A DNA stretch of 47,818 bases from CAYFFO01 sp964342485 (GCA_964342485.1 CAYFFO010000013.1:1-47818), one strand, 5' to 3'; positions 16,402 to 25,249 are shown, numbered from the stretch's first letter. Notes: generated by a model not told the origin, from the sequence alone. Made by a program: numbers and translations.

Positions 16402-16884
16402 ATGCCAGGTAAAACACATGTTAAAACAAAGATAAATGGAGAAGACATTGAGTTTCTATGTGAGCCACGGCAGAGTCTTTTGGAATGTCTAAGAGATGTG
16501 GTTGGGCTTACTGGCAGTAAAGAAGGCTGTAATGATGGTAACTGTGGTGCTTGTACTGTTAATCTTGACGGTAGAATAGTCACATCTTGCCTAGTTCTGG
16601 GAGTCGAAGCACAAGATGCAGAAATCGAAACGATTGAAGGGGTAGCGAGTCCCGAAGGGTTGCATCCGATACAACAGGCTTTTCTGGAAAATGCGGCCCT
16701 GCAGTGTGGTATTTGTACACCTGGCTTCATAGTTGCATCCAAAGCGTTGTTAGAACAAGAACCATCTCCATCTGAACACAGGATAAGGTTCTGGTTGGCC
16801 GGGAATCTATGTAGATGTACTGGCTATGACAAGATTGTCAGGGCAGTGAAGGATGCTTCTGAGAAAATGGTGTCTTCTAGTTAG
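16402..16884 (+). CDS. Molybdenum hydroxylase 2Fe-2S subunit (CoxS family)
   Basis: 160 residues with two [2Fe-2S] clusters: plant-type CNDGNCGACTVNLDGRIVTSC (about 45-66) and the C-terminal alpha-helical cluster CGICTPGF and LCRCTGYDKIV. Electron relay between molybdopterin and FAD. Begins directly after the FAD-subunit stop (TAG at 16399-16401, ATG at 16402). Confidence 0.95.
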   Translation: MPGKTHVKTKINGEDIEFLCEPRQSLLECLRDVVGLTGSKEGCNDGNCGACTVNLDGRIVTSCLVLGVEAQDAEIETIEGVASPEGLHPIQQAFLENAALQCGICTPGFIVASKALLEQEPSPSEHRIRFWLAGNLCRCTGYDKIVRAVKDASEKMVSSS

Positions 16885-16937
16885 ATAGTTGTTTTAGATA
16901 AATAAACGACCAGTATTCTAAGTTTGGAGGTAAAGCT

Positions 16938-18755
16938 TTGGCTACCGCTCAAGAATCTAAAAAATCAAAAAATTACAAGATTATTGGAACTCGTCCAATA
17001 CGACATGATGGTGCGGACAAAGTTACGGGAAGAGCAAAGTATGGGGTTGATTATCAGAGTACAGGTGTGTTGTTTGGGAAGATTCTAAGGAGTCCTCATG
17101 CTCACGCTAATATACGATCAATTGATACAATCAAAGCGAGTGCCTACCCAGGCGTTCGTTCAGTAGTAACAGGTAGTGATTTTCCAGAGACCGTGAACGA
17201 AGATGGCAAGGACAGGAAAGTGACTCTTGGAGAATTATCTACAGATATGAAATACCTTCGAGAAGGTATAATGGCTACAAAGAAGGTTTTATTTAAGGGG
17301 CAGCCTGTAGCAGCTGTGTCTGGCATAAATCAGCATGTAGCTGAAGAAGCTGCTAAGTTGATAGAAATTGATTATGAGATACTTCCTTCTGTGACTGATG
17401 TAAAAGCGGCGATGAAACCAGACGCACCTCTTTTACACGANNNNNNNNNNNNNNNNNNNNNNNNNNNNNNNNNNNNNNNNNNNNNNNNNNNNNNNNNNNN
17501 NNNNNNNNNNNNNNNNNNNNNNNNNNNNNNNNNNNNNNNNATTGAGAATATGCAGGTTGATGGTTATGACGTGGTGGTGAATAAACCAAAAACTGCAGCC
17601 TATAGGGCTCCAGGCGCTACAAATGCTGAGTTTGCTAGCGAAACTGTTGTTGATGAGTTGGCAGAACAATTAGGTATAGATCCTATAGAAATAAGATTAA
17701 AGAATGCAGCAAAGGAAGGTACTAGGCGTGCTGATGGAACACCGTATGCAAGTATCGGGTGTGTAGAAGTATTAGAGGCACTCCGGGATCATCCTCACTA
17801 TACAGCTCCACTTGAAGGTCCTAACAAAGGTAGAGGGGTCGCCATTGGTTATTGGATGAACGCTGGATTGCAATCTTCAGTAAACCTGGCTGTGAACAAT
17901 GATGGTACAGTAGGCTTAACAGAGGGTTCCCCTGATATTGGTGGCAGTCGAACTTCTATTTCGATGCAGGCTGCAGAGGTTCTTGGTATTCCAGCAGAGG
18001 ACTTTCATCCAGCAGTTGTAGATACAGATTCTATTGGTTGGACTTTCGGTACTGGAGGTAGTCGAACTACTTTTGCTACGGGAATGGCCGCTTATGAAGC
18101 TGCCCAAGATGTGAAACGGCAAATGATTGCTAGAGCAGCACTCCTTTGGGATATCAGCATAGATTCAATCGAATGGGACGATGGCGTGGTAAAGGAAACA
18201 GGGAAATCTGGTAGAGAAATCACCTTCAAAGAATTATCTGCTGAACTGAATGATACTGGAGGACCTGTCGTTGGTAGAGGTTCAGTTGATGCGAAAGGGC
18301 AGGGTGGTTCTTTTGCTGGTTTAATCGTTGATGTTGATATTGATGATGAAACCGGAAAGATCAATGTTACTAGAGCAACGATTGCTCAAGATGTTGGTAA
18401 GGCGATACACCCTAGCTATGTTGAAGGTCAATTGCAGGGGGGGACTGTGCAAGGGATTGGTTGGGCTCTTAATGAAGAGTACTTTATGGATGATTCTGGC
18501 AGAATGTCAAACAGTACATTTTTAGATTATCGTATCCCATTGGCATTAGATTTACCGATGATAGATACAGTAATTGTAGAGGTGCCCGCTCCATCTCATC
18601 CATTTGGTGTACGCGGTGTAGGTGAAGTTAATATAGTTCCACCACCGGCTGCTATTGCCAATGCTGTATATAGAGCGGCTAACATAAGGATGGATGTTCT
18701 TCCTATGAATCCTTCAAATGTAATGCAAGCTTTATGGAATTCGAATGGTGTATAG
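16938..18755 (+). CDS. Molybdenum hydroxylase large (Mo-pterin) subunit, internal gap
   Basis: Catalytic subunit of the xanthine dehydrogenase/aldehyde oxidase family. Visible N-terminus (167 residues): IGTRPIRHDGADKVTGRAKYGVDY, SPHAHANI. Beyond the gap: TAAYRAPGATNAEFASETVVDELA, GRGVAIGYW, GGSRTTFATG, and near the end VRGVGEVNIVPPPAAIANAVYRA with the active-site Glu. The AYRAPG loop, not AYxCSFR, argues against a form I CO dehydrogenase; the substrate is probably an aldehyde, purine or N-heterocycle. Visible length is 571 residues against about 760 usual, so roughly 190 residues are missing and the 100 N only happen to keep the frame. TTG start with GGAGG seven bases upstream. Confidence 0.93.
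   Translation: MATAQESKKSKNYKIIGTRPIRHDGADKVTGRAKYGVDYQSTGVLFGKILRSPHAHANIRSIDTIKASAYPGVRSVVTGSDFPETVNEDGKDRKVTLGELSTDMKYLREGIMATKKVLFKGQPVAAVSGINQHVAEEAAKLIEIDYEILPSVTDVKAAMKPDAPLLHXXXXXXXXXXXXXXXXXXXXXXXXXXXXXXXXXXIENMQVDGYDVVVNKPKTAAYRAPGATNAEFASETVVDELAEQLGIDPIEIRLKNAAKEGTRRADGTPYASIGCVEVLEALRDHPHYTAPLEGPNKGRGVAIGYWMNAGLQSSVNLAVNNDGTVGLTEGSPDIGGSRTSISMQAAEVLGIPAEDFHPAVVDTDSIGWTFGTGGSRTTFATGMAAYEAAQDVKRQMIARAALLWDISIDSIEWDDGVVKETGKSGREITFKELSAELNDTGGPVVGRGSVDAKGQGGSFAGLIVDVDIDDETGKINVTRATIAQDVGKAIHPSYVEGQLQGGTVQGIGWALNEEYFMDDSGRMSNSTFLDYRIPLALDLPMIDTVIVEVPAPSHPFGVRGVGEVNIVPPPAAIANAVYRAANIRMDVLPMNPSNVMQALWNSNGV
17441..17540. other. Scaffold gap (100 N) in Mo-hydroxylase large subunit
   Basis: Exactly 100 N; the family comparison suggests about 550-600 missing bases. 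The frame continuity across it is a chance result. Confidence 0.9.
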
Positions 18756-18760
18756 GAGAC

Positions 18761-19024
18761 ATGGCTACTGTATTCATACCTTCTCTGATGCAAAAATTGA
18801 CTGAAGGCCATCAGAAAGTAGAAATTTCAGGTGCCAATATAAGGGAAATCGTTGAAAACTTAGAACAAGAATATCCTGGTACTAAGGAACGATTGGTTGA
18901 TGGTTACAAGATTAAACCCAATATCTCTGTAGCGATTGATGGAGAAGTTAGCCCATTAGGTATATTAGAAAAGGTAAAAAACGACAGCGAAGTACATTTT
19001 TTGCCAGCGATTGGTGGGGGTTAG
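18761..19024 (+). CDS. CysO-like / MoaD-ThiS family sulfur carrier
   Basis: 87 residues, beta-grasp ubiquitin fold ending in GGG, the C-terminus that is thiocarboxylated in sulfur carriers. The pattern VFIPSLMQKLTEGHQKVEI, LEQEYPGTKERLVD and VHFLPAIGGG looks closer to M. tuberculosis CysO (cysteine synthesis) than to MoaD. Start ATG 18761 with AGGAG (18754-18758) overlapping the end of the large-subunit gene; the frame also opens upstream at 18734 but without a ribosome site. Position in a Mo-hydroxylase operon would also suit a role in molybdopterin or Mo-sulfur chemistry. No CysM-like gene is next to it. Confidence 0.87.
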   Translation: MATVFIPSLMQKLTEGHQKVEISGANIREIVENLEQEYPGTKERLVDGYKIKPNISVAIDGEVSPLGILEKVKNDSEVHFLPAIGGG

Positions 19025-19049
19025 GTTTAAAAGAGACTTTAGACTTGCG

Positions 19050-19094
19050 CGAATTGAGGGTCGATGTCAGCTACTGACATCGACCCTCAATTCG
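19050..19094. terminator. Perfect 21-bp hairpin after the CysO-like gene
   Basis: Arms 19050-19070 and 19074-19094 are perfect inverted repeats (CGAATTGAGGG ... CCCTCAATTCG) with a 3-base CTA loop, starting 26 bases after the stop codon and 38 bases before the next ATG. Unusually stable, but followed by TAAGCAATG and not a T-tract, so it may be a terminator of atypical form or an mRNA 3'-end stabiliser. Confidence 0.7.
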
Positions 19095-19132
19095 TAAGCA
19101 ATGAAAAAATCATCTAAATTTAGGAGCTATTT

Positions 19133-20059
19133 ATGAAAACTGAGAAACAATTTAAAGGGGTTATGGTTCCGATACTAACTCCATTAAAACCCGATGAAAC
19201 GGTTGATGTGGTATCGATGAGGCGGCTTGTAAACTACTTGATTGAAGGAGGAGTTCACGGTATTTGGGCTGCAGGTACAACAGGTGAATTCGCAGCCCTT
19301 GAAGATAGTGAAAGAATCATAGCAATTGAGACGGTAGTGGAAGAGGTAGATGGCAGAATACCCGTTATAGCTAATCTTTCCGCTGCTAGTACCAAATTAG
19401 TAGTTAAGTTATGCGAGCTAACATCGGACTTAGAAGTAGATGGTATTGCGGCTACCCCTCCATATTATTATCCGAACTCTCAAGATGAGGTTATAGAACA
19501 TTTTAAACACATAAAAGCAAATTCTGATAAACCATTATGGATATATAATATTCCTTCAACTGTAAAAACAATAGTTGAGCCGCAAGTCATCGCTAAATTG
19601 GCAAAGGACGGTATTGCTGTTGGTGTTAAAGATAGTTCCGGTTCAGGAGAGGCTTTTGCGCAGATGAAGGTTATGTGTGATGAAGTGGAATCGGGATTTT
19701 ACAAATTTGTGGGATCCTTATTTAGGATAACGTCCTCTCGTGGCATAGGTGCAGATGGAGTTATTCCAGGAATCGCAAATCTTGCTCCAGAAATAGTATC
19801 AAAGGCCTGGACTGCTGGAGAAGAGGGTAATAGTGAAGTCGCTCGTATATACAATGAAAAAATCTTTACAGCTAATAGAATAACTAAATTGGCAACTGGT
19901 GGTGGAATGAATGCAGGTAGTTTTTCTGGAATGAAAGCTGCACTGAAGAAAATAGGCATTATTGAGCATGACACAGTGACACGCCCTCTTAGGCCATTGA
20001 CTACTGAGGAGCAAGATCTAATTAACCCAATTATTAAAGAAATCAACCTTAGTAATTAA
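19133..20059 (+). CDS. Dihydrodipicolinate synthase / N-acetylneuraminate lyase family aldolase
   Basis: 308 residues, class I aldolase TIM barrel. AAGTTGEF (about 43-50) substrate carboxylate loop, TPPYYYP with the catalytic Tyr (about 110-116), YNIPST, and Schiff-base Lys in VGVKDSSG (about 165). The position after YNIP lacks the arginine-containing GRTG of true DapA, so it is probably a paralogue acting on another 2-oxo acid and not lysine synthesis. C-terminal LATGGGMNAGSFSGMKAALK and RPLRPLT are family-like. ATG 19133 behind AGGAG. It lies downstream of the strong hairpin, so it may be transcribed separately from the Mo-hydroxylase genes. Confidence 0.85.
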   Translation: MKTEKQFKGVMVPILTPLKPDETVDVVSMRRLVNYLIEGGVHGIWAAGTTGEFAALEDSERIIAIETVVEEVDGRIPVIANLSAASTKLVVKLCELTSDLEVDGIAATPPYYYPNSQDEVIEHFKHIKANSDKPLWIYNIPSTVKTIVEPQVIAKLAKDGIAVGVKDSSGSGEAFAQMKVMCDEVESGFYKFVGSLFRITSSRGIGADGVIPGIANLAPEIVSKAWTAGEEGNSEVARIYNEKIFTANRITKLATGGGMNAGSFSGMKAALKKIGIIEHDTVTRPLRPLTTEEQDLINPIIKEINLSN

Positions 20060-20091
20060 AACAGGGTTCTGTAGATTTGGGTAATATTCTT

Positions 20092-20100
20092 TGTTATAGT
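20092..20100 (+). promoter_or_regulatory. Extended -10 promoter (TGTTATAGT) upstream of methyltransferase
   Basis: TG, one base, TATAGT at 20095-20100; no clear -35. Leader about 75 bases to TTG 20182. Same form as the two TGTTATAAT sites at 14908 and 15382. Confidence 0.35.
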
Positions 20101-20181
20101 ATCACTGAAGTAGCGTTCTTCTATATTCGATTTCAGTAAGCTGTTTTGATCTGCCAATCTGGTGTATTCAGGAGAAGTAAT

Positions 20182-20856
20182 TTGGTAGCAGAAGATTTTG
20201 GATTCAAAAAATTTGCAGAGAATTCTTTTTATCGGAAACAAAATGCCAGACTTGTCGATATGGCAGAAGTTTCTTCAGGACAAAGAATAATCGATCTGGC
20301 CTGCGGTAATGGAAGTGTGACNNNNNNNNNNNNNNNNNNNNNNNNNNNNNNNNNNNNNNNNNNNNNNNNNNNNNNNNNNNNNNNNNNNNNNNNNNNNNNN
20401 NNNNNNNNNNNNNNNNNNNNNAAGACTTTGAAGCCCGGAGGAAAGCTGGCTTTTAATACATCGTTTTTTGATGGAGCTCATCCATCTGAAACCATGATTT
20501 TTGCCAGAAAATGGATGTTGAAATCACTGAGGATATTGAGAACAGAGCATGGATTGTCACCAAATCGAGGTAGTAAGGTACAGTCGAGAAAACAGCTTAA
20601 GGCTGAAGAATACCGGGACCTTGTTGAGCAAAACGGTTTTAGAATTGAAAAAGAAGAGATTGAAACTGTTTCTGTGCCATTGGATGGATGGCGAGATATT
20701 AGTGGATTTAGTGATTTTATAGAAGGTGTAATGCCAGGGGTGCCAATGGACAGAGCTAGTAGTGCACTTCAAACGGGATGTGAACTAACATTTGATGAAT
20801 TGAATGTGGATGTAATGCCAAGGAATTGGCTTAGAATATTGGCAGTAAAAATTTGA
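20182..20856 (+). CDS. SAM-dependent methyltransferase, internal gap
   Basis: Class I methyltransferase. Motif I IIDLACGNGSV precedes the gap; after it TLKPGGKLAFNTSFF (post-motif III), then a C-terminal region with SRKQLKAEEYRDLVEQNGFRI. The frame opens at 20146, but TTG 20182 (LVAEDFGFKK) has AGGAGA six bases upstream and is the better start. About 70 residues between motif I and the KPGG turn should exist; only 33 codons of N are drawn. Substrate not predictable. Confidence 0.8.
   Translation: MVAEDFGFKKFAENSFYRKQNARLVDMAEVSSGQRIIDLACGNGSVXXXXXXXXXXXXXXXXXXXXXXXXXXXXXXXXXXKTLKPGGKLAFNTSFFDGAHPSETMIFARKWMLKSLRILRTEHGLSPNRGSKVQSRKQLKAEEYRDLVEQNGFRIEKEEIETVSVPLDGWRDISGFSDFIEGVMPGVPMDRASSALQTGCELTFDELNVDVMPRNWLRILAVKI
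20322..20421. other. Scaffold gap (100 N) in methyltransferase gene
   Basis: Exactly 100 N between motif I and the KPGG motif; the real length is probably nearer 200 bases. Confidence 0.85.
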
Positions 20857-20979
20857 AGGTTGTTATTGCCTGATCAAGGAATATAAATCATCTTCAATTT
20901 TATTCGATAAAGCAATTTTGGTTAAGGTTTCACATTGGTTTGTGAAGAAATGTAAGAAAAAAATAAGGGAGTTTGCCAG

Positions 20980-21993
20980 ATGAGCATTAGGGTAGGAATA
21001 AATGGTTTCGGTAGAATTGGTAGGCAAGTTACTCGAGCGATATTTGAGAGACATCCTGAGAAACTTAAACTTGTAGCAATTAATGATCTGGCAGATCCTC
21101 CTACTAACGCACACCTATTTAAATATGATACCAATTATGGGGTTTATCCGGGTACAGTAGAACCAACTGAGGATAGTTTGGTTATAGATGGAAATGAAGT
21201 TAAGGTCTTAGCCGAAAGGAATCCTTCTGATTTGCCCTGGGCGAGATATGGGGTTGACTTAGTTATCGAATCCACTGGGTTTTTTACTGACGGTTCAGCC
21301 GCAGCAGGTCATTGTAAAGGGGGAGCAAAAAAGGTAATTATTTCAGCGCCAGCAAAAGGAGAGGATATCACGATAGTGATGGGCGTAAATGACTCAGTAT
21401 ATGATCCAAAGGCTCATAAAATCGTTTCTAATGCCTCTTGTACTACCAATTGTATAGCTACGATGACTAAAGTTTTAGATGATAACTTCACGGTTGAACG
21501 GGGCCTGATGACAACGATACATTCCTACACGGGTGACCAAAATATACTTGATAGAGTCCATGAAGATTTGAGACGAGCTAGAGCAGCAGCACTTAACATA
21601 ATTCCCACCACTACTGGAGCTGCTAAAGCTGTAGGCTTGGTTTTACCTGAACTCAACGGGAAGATTCATGGGATGGCTTTTAGGGTTCCAACTCCCACCG
21701 GTTCAGTTACTGATTTTGTTGCTAATATCAAGAATGCAGCTTCAGTTGAGGATATAAATGGGGCTTATCAAGAGGCGGCTACAGGAGCTATGGAAGGCAT
21801 ATTAGATTATTCTGATCAACCTCTTGTTAGTAGTGATTACATAGGTAATTCAAATAGTGCAATTATTGATGGACAGTCAACTATGTCTATGGAAAAAGAT
21901 CTTGTAAAAGTAGTTGGTTGGTATGATAACGAGTGGGGGTATAGTTGCAGGACTGCTGACCTTGCGGCTTTCATGGCAGATCGAGGAATTTAG
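20980..21993 (+). CDS. gap: Glyceraldehyde-3-phosphate dehydrogenase, type I
   Basis: Phosphorylating, NAD-preferring GAPDH of glycolysis. 337 residues. VGINGFGRIGR (5-15), NAD-ribose Asp36 in AINDLAD (which favours NAD over NADP), catalytic Cys154 in SNASCTTNC, the TIHSYTGDQ segment with the catalytic His, GKIHGMAFRVPTP, and WYDNEWGYS. Complete, with a GGGAG ribosome site. pgk/tpi are not visible downstream because the sequence enters a gap and then recF on the other strand. Confidence 0.97.
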   Translation: MSIRVGINGFGRIGRQVTRAIFERHPEKLKLVAINDLADPPTNAHLFKYDTNYGVYPGTVEPTEDSLVIDGNEVKVLAERNPSDLPWARYGVDLVIESTGFFTDGSAAAGHCKGGAKKVIISAPAKGEDITIVMGVNDSVYDPKAHKIVSNASCTTNCIATMTKVLDDNFTVERGLMTTIHSYTGDQNILDRVHEDLRRARAAALNIIPTTTGAAKAVGLVLPELNGKIHGMAFRVPTPTGSVTDFVANIKNAASVEDINGAYQEAATGAMEGILDYSDQPLVSSDYIGNSNSAIIDGQSTMSMEKDLVKVVGWYDNEWGYSCRTADLAAFMADRGI

Positions 21994-22000
21994 TTTAGGA

Positions 22001-22100
22001 NNNNNNNNNNNNNNNNNNNNNNNNNNNNNNNNNNNNNNNNNNNNNNNNNNNNNNNNNNNNNNNNNNNNNNNNNNNNNNNNNNNNNNNNNNNNNNNNNNNN
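22001..22100. other. Scaffold gap (100 N) between gap and recF
   Basis: Exactly 100 N. It hides the last 30-40 codons of recF and the gap-recF intergenic space; additional genes in it cannot be excluded. Confidence 0.9.
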
Positions 22101-23152
22101 TTTTTATCTAACTCAGATAAAAAGTCATCGAGTAATAAAATTGGCATCTGATCACTTTCTTCTTCAATTTTGATAGCCTCGGCAAGTTTTAATGATAGAA
22201 TCGCTGTTCTAATTTGCCCTCGAGATGCATATTTGGCAGCAGACATTCCTTGAAGGGTCACTGACATTTCGTCACGATGAGGTCCTGTAGTTGTATGTTT
22301 TTGTATTAAGTCTTTATTACGGTTGAGAGAAAGTTTTTCCATGAAAAGTTCACCGCAAACGCTCTCATTAAACTTGTCGGATGGGTCTATATTAGGTTCG
22401 TATGATAGATGTAGGATTTCTTTGTTATTTGAAAGATCTTTATAGATTTTATTTACTGTTGATGATAGGGATTCGATAGCTTTTGACCGGGCTATCATGA
22501 TGTATTGACCATGTTGTATTAGTGACCTGTCCCAAAAATCTAGTTCAGAAATAGTTGAACGATTTTCAGCGATAGCTCTTAGCAAGTGGTTTCTTTGAAC
22601 TACGGTATGATGATATTTTTGAACTGATCTTAAGTAGTTGCTGTCAAATTGAGATATGAGAATGTCTAGATAGCGTCGCCTGTCAGAGGGACTTCCTAAA
22701 ATTATGTCTAAGTTTTGGGATGTGAAAGTGACGGTTGGTATCTTTCCAACTAATTGGTAAGGCTGGGTAGAGGCTCCATTTATCTTGTAGAATTTTTGAG
22801 ATATTCGGTTTGCTGATCTATAATTTTCTGTTTTCATACCTTCTCGAACAGTGGCATTATTAGGAGGTATTTTGAACGCTATTTGAATTTTTAGAGAGCT
22901 CGAAGTTTGTTGGGCCGTTGCAGATAAGGTGGTATATGTATCGATAATAGAAGGGTTTTGCCATCTAACTAGTTCATTATCACTGGATGTCCTTAGCGAT
23001 TTACCTAGTGATATGAGGTTTAACGCTTCTATAATGTTGCTTTTACCCTGCCCATTTGTTCCTTCAATAAGTACCATACCAGGTTCAAATGCAAGATCTA
23101 GCTGTTCATAATTGCGAAAGTTAACAAGATTGAGGTTACTAAAATAAATCAA
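22101..23152 (-). CDS. recF: DNA replication/repair protein RecF, C-terminus in gap
   Basis: SMC-like ATPase that loads RecA at gaps with RecOR. About 351 residues visible. N-terminal NLNLVNFRNYEQLDL, Walker A GTNGQGKS (31-38), Q-loop region SQNLDIILGSPSDRRRYLDILIS, ABC-type signature ASRGQIRTAILSLKLAEA, Walker B LLLDDFLSELDK just before the gap. Complete RecF is about 370-390 residues, so only the tail is lost. Not in a dnaA-dnaN-recF cluster here. ATG 23152. Confidence 0.93.
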
Positions 23153-23251
23153 GGTTTTGAAGAAAAGATCACAAGATTTCCTTTAAATCTTAGCATATTT
23201 AGTGAGTAGTTTGATCATATTTATATACGATTGGCATAGAAATTCGGATAT

Positions 23252-25249
23252 TTATAATAATTCTGTAAATTCTTGTTCTGAGATAATCTTAATATCGAGA
23301 TCTTTGGCATCATTTAGTTTCGACCCTGCATCTTGGCCAGCAATCAAGTAGTCGGTACGTTTACTAACCTTATTGTTTATTGTCCCGCCAGCAATTTTAA
23401 TTTTTTCTTCTATATCTGATCTGCTGAAGTGTTCCAATTTACCTGTTACTGCAAATCGTATATTGGTTAGGCTTTGTTCTTTGGATTGCAAATCAGTTTC
23501 GTTGGCTAGTGTTAACCCGGCGGTTCGGAGATTTTCTATTACCCTTCGGTTTGATACATTTTCTATATAGTTGATCACACTTGAAGCTATAACAGGTCCA
23601 ATCCCGTCGATTTCAGTTAGCTGTTCCTGTTTTACTAGAAGAAGATTATCAATATCATGTAGTTTACTAGACAAGATTTCTGCCACTTCTAGCCCGACGT
23701 GCCGTATTCCAAGTGCCGTGAGCACCCGTTGGAATGGTTGATTCTTACTGTTTTCTATAGATGTCAATATGTTTGATGCTCGTTTAGTTCCCATTCTTTC
23801 TAGACATATCAGTTGTTCTATCTTAATTTTATAAAGATCAGAGACATCCATAACTAAATCTTTCATGATTAGTTCATTAACAAGCTGTCTGCCCAGCCCA
23901 TCTATGTTCATTGCTCCTCTACTTACAAAATGTTCCAATAATCTCAAAAGTTGTGCTTTACACATTGCATTTACGCAATAATGGGCACTTTCGTTTACAG
24001 GTCGTAAAAGTTTCCCGTCACAACTGGGGCATTTGATTGGCATATAGAAATGCTTCTCATTTCCATTCCTTTTATCGGTTAACGGTTTTACTACCTTTGG
24101 AATTACTTCACCAGCCCTCTCAACTACTACCAAATCACCTATGCGCAAATCTTTTATGTTGATGTAGTCTTCATTGTGTAGAGTAGCTTGACTGACTGTT
24201 ACTCCTCCAACTTCTACGGGTTCAAGTACAGCTGAGGGATTAATTTTCCCAGTTCTTCCAATACTAATTAAAATGTCTTTAAGTTGAGTTATTTTTTGTG
24301 TTGCAGGAAATTTATATGCAATAGCCCACCTGGGCTCACGCCCTACGGTACCTGCATCTTGTTGCAAATTAAGCGAGTTAACTTTGATTACAATTCCATC
24401 ACATTCATAATCAAGATTTTTGTAATCGCTGGCCCATTTTCTGTAATAAGATATAACTTCAGATGTTTTCGTAGTTGAAAAGCTATGATTACTGATTTTA
24501 AATCCAATTGTTTTCAAATATGCTAATGTATCCCAGTGTGTCGAAGCGATGTCCGTTTCAGAATAACCAAGTCCATATATAAAAATATCAAGTGATCGGT
24601 CACTTGTAATACGAGAATCAAGTTGTCGGATTGATCCTGCAGCGGTATTACGAGGATTTGTATACGGATCCAATCCTGATGCTAATCTTTTATTGTTTAA
24701 TAATTCGAATTGAGATTTAGGGAATAGTACTTCTCCTCTGACTTCAAATTGGCCAGATACATTTTCAAATGTCCTTAATGGCACGCTACGAATGGTTTTT
24801 ATATTTGTTGTCACATCTTCGCCAATTGTTCCATTACCGCGTGTCGCTGCTCTTATAAACTCACCGTTCACATATGTCAGCGCTACAGCGAGCCCGTCAA
24901 ATTTAAGCTCACAAACCATTTCGAATTCTTCATTAGAAATTAGTTTTGCGGTTCGAGAATGCCATTCCAAAAATGATTGGTCGTCGAACGCATTTTTCAA
25001 GCTCATCATTGGAATGACGTGAGAAACTTGTTGAAAATGTTTTAGAGGTTCAGACCCTACTCGTTGGGTAGGAGAATCTGGTGTTATATATTCAGGATAA
25101 CGTTCTTCTAATTTTCTTAATTCATTAAATAAAAGATCAAAATCATAATCATCAATTTCTGGTGAATCTAATGTATGGTACAGATAGTTATGGCGGCTAA
25201 TATTTATTCGTAATTGTTCTAGTTTTTGCTCTATTTGGTATGGGAGCAT
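23252..25249 (-). CDS. ligA: NAD-dependent DNA ligase
   Basis: 665 residues, full family length. Domain Ia (1-70); adenylation domain with KFDG (Lys116, Asp118, Gly119) and GEVLFPKSQF; OB fold about 315-395; four-cysteine zinc finger CPSC and CVNAMC (about 405-430); helix-hairpin-helix region; C-terminal BRCT about 590-665 (IRFAVTGKLEHFSRSDIEEKI ... DYLIAGQDAGSKLNDA). Seals nicks in replication and repair. About 100 bases separate it from recF on the same strand. Confidence 0.97.
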   Translation of the reverse strand: MLPYQIEQKLEQLRINISRHNYLYHTLDSPEIDDYDFDLLFNELRKLEERYPEYITPDSPTQRVGSEPLKHFQQVSHVIPMMSLKNAFDDQSFLEWHSRTAKLISNEEFEMVCELKFDGLAVALTYVNGEFIRAATRGNGTIGEDVTTNIKTIRSVPLRTFENVSGQFEVRGEVLFPKSQFELLNNKRLASGLDPYTNPRNTAAGSIRQLDSRITSDRSLDIFIYGLGYSETDIASTHWDTLAYLKTIGFKISNHSFSTTKTSEVISYYRKWASDYKNLDYECDGIVIKVNSLNLQQDAGTVGREPRWAIAYKFPATQKITQLKDILISIGRTGKINPSAVLEPVEVGGVTVSQATLHNEDYINIKDLRIGDLVVVERAGEVIPKVVKPLTDKRNGNEKHFYMPIKCPSCDGKLLRPVNESAHYCVNAMCKAQLLRLLEHFVSRGAMNIDGLGRQLVNELIMKDLVMDVSDLYKIKIEQLICLERMGTKRASNILTSIENSKNQPFQRVLTALGIRHVGLEVAEILSSKLHDIDNLLLVKQEQLTEIDGIGPVIASSVINYIENVSNRRVIENLRTAGLTLANETDLQSKEQSLTNIRFAVTGKLEHFSRSDIEEKIKIAGGTINNKVSKRTDYLIAGQDAGSKLNDAKDLDIKIISEQEFTELL

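Noticed and set aside
16059..16742. 227-codon minus-strand frame opposite the Mo-hydroxylase FAD and Fe-S genes
   Set aside because: Antisense shadow; both sense genes have cofactor motifs.
16938..18755. CO dehydrogenase large subunit
   Set aside because: The gene order fits, but the active-site loop is AYRAPG and not the CSFR loop of form I CoxL.
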